52,505 bases of DNA from assembly GCF_900198405.1 (NCBI RefSeq), contig NZ_FZMR01000003.1, positions 1 to 52,505 on the forward strand. The letters are read 5' to 3'. Under the pieces are notes generated by a model, which did no database searches, was not told where the DNA came from, and worked only from the letters and a program-made list of their open reading frames with translations. Below are positions 43,244 through 49,699 of the stretch, piece after piece. Both the position numbers and the translations under genes were made by a program. Positions within the stretch are counted from its first letter, which is position 1; each line of letters begins with the position of its first letter. The DNA comes from Helicobacter cetorum (GTDB lineage Bacteria; Campylobacterota; Campylobacteria; Campylobacterales; Helicobacteraceae).

Positions 43244-44689
43244 TTATAACCACCTAAATACCACATATTTTACCCAGGGCACACAAACGCCTAAAAATAC
43301 GACTAAATACACTAAGCCAAAAATAAGCCCTAATTTCCAAAAATCCTTGCTTTTTATATATCCGCTTCCATAATAGATGGTTGATGGGCCTGTGCCATAA
43401 GGGGTTAAAATACCCATAATTCCCAAAGTCAGCATTAAAAACAAGCCCAATTCTTGTAAATTCATCCCTTCAACATTTGAACCTATCCCTACAAAAAGCG
43501 CAAATAAAGCACTCACATGAGCGGTAATGCTTGCAAAGAAATAATGCGATACATAAAAGAGAGTTACAATGACTAATACCGCTACTAAAGGCTCTAAATT
43601 AGCATGCTCTAAAAAATTCTTAGCTACATTGCCTATAAAATCTAAAAAGCCTACATTTTTAAGCCCACCAGCCATAGTGAGTAAGGCTCCAAGCAATAAA
43701 AAAATGTTGAAAGCACTTTTATTTTTAATAATGTCTTCATAGCTTACAATCTTGCAAAAAGCCATTAAGACCATGATAATTAAGGCAGTTGTACTAGCAT
43801 GCAAGCCTAAGGTTTTAGAAAAAATCCAGCCTAATAAAGCTAATAGGGTAAGACTTAGCATTAAAATTTCTTTCAAAGAGAACGCATCCATTGCTTTTAA
43901 TTCTTGTTTAGCCCATAAACTCACTTCTTTTGAGCCTTTTAAGGTGGGGGTGCAGGTTTTATAAGTTAATAGTGGCACAAGTAAGATTAAAATCACACCA
44001 CTTGGTAAGAAAGCTAGAAACCACGAAAACCATGAAATTTCATTCATGCCAATTTTGGTTGCAATCTCCATAGCCAAGGGGTTAAAAGCCCCTGCGGTTA
44101 AAAACATAGAAGAAGTGATACAAGTTGAAGCTAGAGCTACCCACATTAAGTAAGCACCGATTTTTGTAGGATTATCACTAGGAGTTGAGTCCATTAAGGG
44201 TGGAATAGAAGAGATTATAGGATAGAGTATGCCCCCACTTCTAGCAGAGTTGCTAGGAATAAAAGGGGCTAAACACAATTCGCTCAAACTAATCGCATAG
44301 CCTAAGCCCAAAGGGGTTTTGCCTAAAAACCTAATGAGTAAAAGTGCGATTCGTTTTCCTAACAAGCTTTTTTCATACCCTAAACCTAAAATAAAAGCGA
44401 CAAATACAAGCCACACCGTTTTATTCGCATACCCACTTAAACCCCACGAGATGGCTTTATTAGCATTTACTATTTCACTACTAGCTCCGATTTTTAACGC
44501 TACACATAGACTTAACGCACTCAAAGCTATTAAGCCTGATGGCACAGGCTCTAAAATCAGCCCTATAATCATACCTATGAAAATACAAAAATAAAGCCAT
44601 GCATGAGGTTCTATTTCGCTAGGTTTGCCGAGCAAATAGAGAAACAGCACGCTTGCTATAGGAACAAGTATCAGTAGAATTTGTTTCAT
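43244..44689 (-). CDS. DASS-family dicarboxylate/sodium symporter
   Basis: The 481-residue transporter is of the SLC13/CitT type (2-oxoglutarate/malate translocator-like), with about 12 membrane segments. Signatures are LAPFIPSNSARSGGILYPI (about 141-159, the first Ser-Asn-Thr-like loop), TAGAFNPLAMEIA and, near the end, PYGTGPSTIYYGSGY (about 435-449). It probably imports C4/C5 acids to feed the citric acid pathway. It starts 162 bases from ccoN in a divergent gap. Confidence 0.85.
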   Translation of the reverse strand: MKQILLILVPIASVLFLYLLGKPSEIEPHAWLYFCIFIGMIIGLILEPVPSGLIALSALSLCVALKIGASSEIVNANKAISWGLSGYANKTVWLVFVAFILGLGYEKSLLGKRIALLLIRFLGKTPLGLGYAISLSELCLAPFIPSNSARSGGILYPIISSIPPLMDSTPSDNPTKIGAYLMWVALASTCITSSMFLTAGAFNPLAMEIATKIGMNEISWFSWFLAFLPSGVILILLVPLLTYKTCTPTLKGSKEVSLWAKQELKAMDAFSLKEILMLSLTLLALLGWIFSKTLGLHASTTALIIMVLMAFCKIVSYEDIIKNKSAFNIFLLLGALLTMAGGLKNVGFLDFIGNVAKNFLEHANLEPLVAVLVIVTLFYVSHYFFASITAHVSALFALFVGIGSNVEGMNLQELGLFLMLTLGIMGILTPYGTGPSTIYYGSGYIKSKDFWKLGLIFGLVYLVVFLGVCVPWVKYVVFRWL

Positions 44690-44804
44690 AGTAGTTAGCC
44701 TTAGATTAACTTCAATGGGTTTATCTCACTCAAATAATTACAATAAACTGAGCAATATTACAAAAAAATCTCAAAAATTAATCATTTTAGAAACAATAAA
44801 GTTA

Positions 44805-44846
44805 TATAATATATCTCGTTTTATCAATTTTACTAAAAATAGGAGA
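44805..44846 (+). promoter_or_regulatory. promoter and ribosome site of ccoNOQP
   Basis: TATAAT at 44805-44810 and AGGAGA at 44841-44846 precede the ccoN ATG by normal distances. No FNR-type palindrome is obvious in the 160-base gap. Confidence 0.5.
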
Positions 44847-44850
44847 ATGC

Positions 44851-46317
44851 ATGCAGGTAGCTACGCCTCAAGAATATGATTATTCCATATGCAAATTGTT
44901 CCTTTATGCGATGATGATTTTTGGAGCAGTAGGAATGTTAATAGGGATTGTATTAGCCTTTGAGCTATCTTTACCCGGATTAAATTACATTGCTGGGGAA
45001 TACGGCATGTTTGGTCGTTTGCGTCCTTTACACACTAATGCAGTGATTTATGGGTTCACTCTTGGAGGGATTTGGGCGAGTTGGTATTATATCGGTCAAA
45101 GAGTGCTTAAAATCACTTATCATCAACACCCTTTTTTAAAATTTGTAGGTTTATTGCATTTTTGGTTATGGATTGTACTATTGGTTTTGGCTGTCATTAG
45201 CTTGTTTGCTGGAGTTAATCAGACCAAAGAATATGCAGAACTTATGTGGCCCTTAGATATTTTAGTGGTGATTGTTTGGGTGCTATGGGGAATTAGCATG
45301 TTTGGGAGCATGGGTGTGAGAAGAGAGAACACCATTTATGTATCCTTGTGGTATTATATCGCTACTTATGTAGGGATTGCCGTGATGTATATTTTCAATA
45401 ATCTCTCTATTCCTACTTATCTTGTGGCAAATGTAGGGAGTATTTGGCATTCTATCTCTATGTATGCGGGCAGTAATGATGCACTTGTGCAATGGTGGTG
45501 GGGGCATAATGCGGTGGCTTTTGTTTTCACTAGCGGACTTATTGGCACGATTTATTATTTCTTACCTAAAGAGAGTGGTCAGCCTATCTTTTCTTATAAA
45601 CTCACTTTATTTTCCTTTTGGAGTTTGATGTTTGTTTATATTTGGGCAGGCGGACACCATTTGATTTACTCTACCGTGCCTGATTGGGTGCAAACTCTCT
45701 CTAGCGTGTTTTCAGTGGTATTAATTTTGCCTTCTTGGGGAACAGCTATTAACATGCTTTTAACTATGCGTGGTCAATGGCATCAATTAAAAGAAAGTCC
45801 TTTGATTAAGTTTTTGGTTTTAGCATCAACATTCTATATGCTTTCTACTCTAGAGGGAGCGATTCAAGCCATTAAGAGCGTGAATGCCCTAGCTCACTTC
45901 ACTGATTGGATTGTAGGGCATGTGCATGATGGCGTGCTTGGTTGGGTAGGCTTTACTTTAATTGCGAGCATGTATCACATGGTGCCTAGAATTTTCAAAA
46001 GAGAGATTTATTCGGCAAAACTTATGGATTTTCAATTTTGGATTATGACTTTAGGAATCGTGCTTTACTTCTCATCTATGTGGATTGCAGGAATTACTCA
46101 AGGCATGATGTGGAGAGATGTAGATCAGTATGGAAATCTCACTTACCAGTTCATTGATACGGTTAAAGTGCTAATTCCATACTATAATATTAGGGGCATT
46201 GGAGGCGTTATGTATCTTATTGGTTTCATTATCTTTATCTATAATGTGTTTATGACCATTAGTGCCGGCAAAAAATTAGAGCGTGAGCCAAATTATGCTA
46301 CACCTATGGCTAGGTAA
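44851..46317 (+). CDS. ccoN: cbb3-type cytochrome c oxidase subunit I
   Basis: The catalytic heme-copper subunit of the high-affinity oxidase used by microaerophiles. The 488-residue protein has about 12 membrane helices. Metal-binding histidines are visible in RPLHTNAVIYGFTLGG (low-spin heme ligand, about 57-72), WWWGHNAVAFVFT (CuB His, about 216-228), GGHHLIYSTVPDW (two CuB His) and TDWIVGHVHDGVLGWVG (heme ligands, about 352-368). Confidence 0.97.
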   Translation: MQVATPQEYDYSICKLFLYAMMIFGAVGMLIGIVLAFELSLPGLNYIAGEYGMFGRLRPLHTNAVIYGFTLGGIWASWYYIGQRVLKITYHQHPFLKFVGLLHFWLWIVLLVLAVISLFAGVNQTKEYAELMWPLDILVVIVWVLWGISMFGSMGVRRENTIYVSLWYYIATYVGIAVMYIFNNLSIPTYLVANVGSIWHSISMYAGSNDALVQWWWGHNAVAFVFTSGLIGTIYYFLPKESGQPIFSYKLTLFSFWSLMFVYIWAGGHHLIYSTVPDWVQTLSSVFSVVLILPSWGTAINMLLTMRGQWHQLKESPLIKFLVLASTFYMLSTLEGAIQAIKSVNALAHFTDWIVGHVHDGVLGWVGFTLIASMYHMVPRIFKREIYSAKLMDFQFWIMTLGIVLYFSSMWIAGITQGMMWRDVDQYGNLTYQFIDTVKVLIPYYNIRGIGGVMYLIGFIIFIYNVFMTISAGKKLEREPNYATPMAR

Positions 46318-46331
46318 GGGAGGAAGTAGAG

Positions 46332-47021
46332 ATGTTTAGTTTTTTAGAAAAAAATCCGTTCTTTTTTACTTTAGCGTTTTTGTTTGTGTTTTCTATCGCT
46401 GGGTTGGTAGAGATTTTGCCTAACTTCTTTAAGTCCGCTCGCCCTATTGAGGGCTTGCGTCCCTACACGGTTTTAGAAACTGCTGGGAGACAAATCTATA
46501 TGAAAGAGGGTTGCTATAATTGTCATTCCCAACTTATTCGCCCTTTTCAAGCTGAAGTGGATAGATATGGTGCGTATAGCTTGAGTGGGGAATATGCTTA
46601 TGATAGACCTTTTTTATGGGGTTCAAAAAGAATTGGACCTGATTTGCATAGGGTAGGGGATTATCGCACCACTGATTGGCATGAAAAACATATGCTTGAC
46701 CCACAAAGTGTGGTGCCACACAGCATTATGCCAGCTTATGCGCATTTATTTAAGAAAAAGAGTGATTTTGAGACCGCTTACGCAGAGGCTTTTACGCAAA
46801 AGAAAGTTTTTGGTGTGCCTTATGACACAGAAGATGGTGTGAAATTAGGGAGCTTAGAAGAGGCTAAAAAAGCTTATTTAGAAGAGGCCAAGAAAATCAC
46901 AGCTGATATAAAAGACAAGCGAGTGTTAGAGGCTATAGAGCGTGGTGAAGTGCCAGAGATTGTAGCTTTGATTGCTTATCTTAATAGTTTAGGCAACGCT
47001 AGAATCACTACTAAGAAATAA
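46332..47021 (+). CDS. ccoO: cbb3-type cytochrome c oxidase monoheme subunit
   Basis: A membrane-anchored monoheme c-type cytochrome of 229 residues. It has an N-terminal membrane segment (about 9-30) and the heme motif CYNCH (about 57-61) in EGCYNCHSQLIRPF. The axial Met is likely in PHSIMPAYAHLF. It passes electrons from CcoP to CcoN. It follows ccoN by 14 bases with GGGAGGAAG upstream. Confidence 0.96.
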   Translation: MFSFLEKNPFFFTLAFLFVFSIAGLVEILPNFFKSARPIEGLRPYTVLETAGRQIYMKEGCYNCHSQLIRPFQAEVDRYGAYSLSGEYAYDRPFLWGSKRIGPDLHRVGDYRTTDWHEKHMLDPQSVVPHSIMPAYAHLFKKKSDFETAYAEAFTQKKVFGVPYDTEDGVKLGSLEEAKKAYLEEAKKITADIKDKRVLEAIERGEVPEIVALIAYLNSLGNARITTKK

Positions 47022-47033
47022 GAGGGGGTTACA

Positions 47034-47252
47034 ATGGATTTAGAAAGTGTGAGAGGCTTTGCGTATGTGTTTTTTACCATTCTTTTTACGCTTTTTCTTT
47101 ATGCCTATATCGTTAGCATGTATAGAAAGCAAAAAAAGGGCATAGTGGATTATGAACGCTATGGATACTTGGTATTAAATGATACTTTAGAAGATGAGTT
47201 GATTGAACCACGCCATAAGAGAATTTATGGCAACAGCACAAAGGAAAGTTGA
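47034..47252 (+). CDS. ccoQ: cbb3-type oxidase small subunit CcoQ
   Basis: A 72-residue one-pass membrane protein (segment about 9-29, then SMYRKQKKG and a polar tail) that stabilises the cbb3 complex. Position between ccoO and ccoP is standard. GAGGGGG precedes its ATG and its stop lies one base before the ccoP start. Confidence 0.9.
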   Translation: MDLESVRGFAYVFFTILFTLFLYAYIVSMYRKQKKGIVDYERYGYLVLNDTLEDELIEPRHKRIYGNSTKES

Positions 47253-47253
47253 A

Positions 47254-48132
47254 ATGGATTTTTTAAACGACCATATAAATGTTTTTGGCTTAATTGCAGC
47301 ACTTGTAATCTTAGTGCTAACCATCTATGAATCTAGCTCGCTCATTAAAGAAATGCGTGATAGCAAATCTCAAGGCGAATTGCTAAATGATGGGCATTTA
47401 ATTGATGGGATTGGAGAGTTTACTAACAACATTCCTGTAGGTTGGGTAGTAAGCTTTATGTGTTTGATTGTATGGGCTTTTTGGTATTTCTTTTTTGGGT
47501 ATCCGCTCAATAGCTTTTCTCAAATTGGGCAATACAATGAAGAAGTCAAAGCATACAATCAAAAGTTTGAAAAAAAATGGAAGCACTTGGGGCAAAAGGA
47601 ATTAGTGGATATGGGTCAAGGAATCTTCTTAGTTCATTGCTCACAATGCCATGGTGTAACGGCTGAGGGCTTGCATAATAGCGCTCAAAATTTAGTGCGA
47701 TGGGGTAAAGAAGAGGGCATCATAGATACCATTAAGCATGGCTCTAAAGGTATGGATTATATGGCCGGTGAAATGCCTGCAATGGATATGGACGAAAAAG
47801 ATGCTAAAGCCGTTGCAAGCTATGTTATGGCAGAGCTATCTGGTGCTAAAAAGACTAAAAATCCTCAACTCATTGATAAAGGCAAGGAATTATTTGAGAG
47901 CATGGGTTGTGCGGGCTGTCATGGAAGTGATGGTAAGGGCTTGCAAAATAACCAAGCGTTTGCAGCTAATTTAACGACTTATGGCACGGAGGGCTTTTTA
48001 AGAGATGTTCTAACCCATGGTAAGAGAGGTAATATCGGTCATATGCCTTCATTTAAGTATAAGAATTTCAATGATTTACAAATTAAGGCATTAGCTGAAT
48101 TTATCAAATCATTGCAACCTTTAGAAGACTAA
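47254..48132 (+). CDS. ccoP: cbb3-type cytochrome c oxidase diheme subunit
   Basis: CcoP takes electrons from the periplasmic c-type cytochrome. A longer frame begins at 47203 inside ccoQ, but ATG 47254 with AAGGAAAG upstream gives the known start MDFLNDHINVFG and a protein of 292 residues. It has two membrane segments (about 8-24 and 59-81) and two heme c motifs, CSQCHG (about 130-135) and CAGCHG (about 223-228). The second domain's axial Met lies in GHMPSF near the end. Confidence 0.96.
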   Translation: MDFLNDHINVFGLIAALVILVLTIYESSSLIKEMRDSKSQGELLNDGHLIDGIGEFTNNIPVGWVVSFMCLIVWAFWYFFFGYPLNSFSQIGQYNEEVKAYNQKFEKKWKHLGQKELVDMGQGIFLVHCSQCHGVTAEGLHNSAQNLVRWGKEEGIIDTIKHGSKGMDYMAGEMPAMDMDEKDAKAVASYVMAELSGAKKTKNPQLIDKGKELFESMGCAGCHGSDGKGLQNNQAFAANLTTYGTEGFLRDVLTHGKRGNIGHMPSFKYKNFNDLQIKALAEFIKSLQPLED

Positions 48133-48147
48133 GAAAGGGGTTTAAAA

Positions 48148-48339
48148 ATGAGAATTTTAAACGGATTAGTGGGGAATTTAATCGTAGTAGCCGTGCTTTT
48201 ATGCGTGGTGGTGTTTTTTGCTTGCAAGGCGATTGAGATTCAAAAAGAGCAAGCCACAAACTACTATCGCTATAAAGACATCAACTCTTTAGAAACCAAG
48301 AGTTCTAAAAATCGTGAGAATTATGAGCTAGTCAAGTAA
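48148..48339 (+). CDS. DUF4006 small membrane protein
   Basis: A 63-residue one-pass protein (membrane segment about 7-27, then IEIQKEQATNYYRYKDIN) that matches DUF4006. The family occurs just after ccoP in Epsilonproteobacteria, suggesting a part in cbb3 assembly. It follows ccoP by 15 bases with AAAGGGG upstream. Confidence 0.8.
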   Translation: MRILNGLVGNLIVVAVLLCVVVFFACKAIEIQKEQATNYYRYKDINSLETKSSKNRENYELVK

Positions 48340-48348
48340 GGAGATACA

Positions 48349-48456
48349 ATGAAATTCACTACTTTAGAAAAATTATTAGCTTTAATGATAGTTGCAACGA
48401 TTGCAATGACAATAGTCATTTCTTTTGTGCCTAATCTATTCTTATTCAGCCTTTGA
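48349..48456 (+). CDS. 35-residue membrane peptide of the cco cluster
   Basis: A short ORF with an excellent TAAGGAGA ribosome site, nine bases after the DUF4006 stop. It encodes MKFTTLEKLLALMIVATIAM then a hydrophobic end, one membrane helix for almost its whole length. The spacing, ribosome site and overlap with the next frame (CTTTGATAAC) say it is translated. Probably a small subunit or assembly factor of the oxidase; function unproven. Confidence 0.65.
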   Translation: MKFTTLEKLLALMIVATIAMTIVISFVPNLFLFSL

Positions 48457-49079
48457 TAACACAGCCATTTAAAAGGCTATTAAGCATGCTTGTTGGCATG
48501 CTTTTGTTAGCTAATTGTGCTAGTGCAAGCCAAATTATAGAAAAATCTTATGTGTTTAACAACTCTAAGGGGCGTTTGGTAGAAAAAAGCGTTTCGCTTA
48601 TAGAGAGCGTTTCTAAAGAGCTTTATACTAAAACGGGGGTTTCTTTTATTATAGATATGACCGATTTTAAAGAAAATCCTATTCATCTTAGCACCAAAAG
48701 CGAGCGCCAAGCTTACCAAGAGAGCTTTTTGAAACAACTTAAACCCCCCTATGTAGCATTCTTTTTTTACCACGATGCTAAAAAAATAGAGCTAGTCTCT
48801 AACCCAAGAGATTTAATCAATGCTGATAAAATCTTTTTTGAAAATATTGCCCCCTTATTACCCACAAATGATGAAGAATACACTAATTCTAGGATTTCAG
48901 CCATGCTTATTAATGGTTATTCAGTGGCACTAGATAGCCTAGCTGAGAAATTTCATGTTAAAATAGCACAGAATTTTAGTGCCGACAGAGGGGCAACTTT
49001 GTCAAAAGTGATAATGTATATATTGTTGCTTACTCTTTTAGGTGTATTTTTTGGCATTTATTTCTTTAGAAAATCTTAA
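48453..49079 (+). CDS. exported TPM-domain-like protein with C-terminal membrane anchor
   Basis: The 208-residue protein has a signal sequence (to about residue 26), a periplasmic domain like the TPM family (VEKSVSLIESVSKELYTKTGVSFIIDMTD; ELVSNPRDLINADKIFF) and a C-terminal membrane helix (about 185-204). It starts at TTG 48453, overlapping the previous stop; the ATG at 48486 is an alternative, but TTG keeps the basic residues of the signal peptide. Member of the cco cluster. Confidence 0.65.
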   Translation: MITQPFKRLLSMLVGMLLLANCASASQIIEKSYVFNNSKGRLVEKSVSLIESVSKELYTKTGVSFIIDMTDFKENPIHLSTKSERQAYQESFLKQLKPPYVAFFFYHDAKKIELVSNPRDLINADKIFFENIAPLLPTNDEEYTNSRISAMLINGYSVALDSLAEKFHVKIAQNFSADRGATLSKVIMYILLLTLLGVFFGIYFFRKS

Positions 49080-49093
49080 GCTGGGGTTAGGCA

Positions 49094-49687
49094 ATGGATA
49101 GACCGAACAGAAACTTTTGGCCTTTGGGGATTTTAAGTGTGTTGCTTTTTGGCATGGGGATAGTGGTCGCTCTTGTAGTGTTTGCCCTAAAAAATTCGCC
49201 CAAGAACGATATGGTGTATTTTGCTAATCATAACGATGTGGATTTAGGGTTTAACCACATGTTAAAAGCTTATGAGCAATTCCAAAAAGATTATGATTTT
49301 GTGGTGGATATAAAGCCGATTGATTCATCGGCTAAAAAACCTATTTTTCCTTATTATTCCTTAGGCACGCATGGCAATAAAAAAACCCAACAAAAGCTTT
49401 TGCAAGATTCCTTAGAACTTAGAGCTAACAACACGCTTTATATAGAAATGCAAAAGAAAAACCCCAATGTCCCCTTAATCAAAACAGAAGTTTATTTAAT
49501 GCCTTATCCAAGTAAAGAATCCCCTAGATTTTTAGGGGAAGTGTATTGTGATAATGCGTGCGAACCTTTAGACTTTTCATTAGAAGATGATGAGAAAAAG
49601 GGGCGCTATAAACTCCTATTCAAATTCTGTTGGCAAACCCAAAAAGAAAATTCCTTAGTTTTGGAGCAATGGGCTTATTATCGGTAG
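49094..49687 (+). CDS. FixH-like protein
   Basis: The 197-residue protein has one N-terminal membrane segment (about 10-33, LGILSVLLFGMGIVVALVVF) and a periplasmic domain that starts KNDMVYFANHNDVDLGFNH. Length and position after ccoNOQP match the FixH-like gene of H. pylori. FixH/CcoH proteins help assemble cbb3 oxidases. It is the last conserved gene before the restriction-modification gene. Confidence 0.7.
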   Translation: MDRPNRNFWPLGILSVLLFGMGIVVALVVFALKNSPKNDMVYFANHNDVDLGFNHMLKAYEQFQKDYDFVVDIKPIDSSAKKPIFPYYSLGTHGNKKTQQKLLQDSLELRANNTLYIEMQKKNPNVPLIKTEVYLMPYPSKESPRFLGEVYCDNACEPLDFSLEDDEKKGRYKLLFKFCWQTQKENSLVLEQWAYYR

Positions 49688-49699
49688 GTTAGAATATAA

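Noticed and set aside
47203-47253. Upstream start of ccoP inside ccoQ
   Set aside because: It would add 17 residues in front of the known CcoP N-terminus and has no ribosome site; ATG 47254 has AAGGAAAG.
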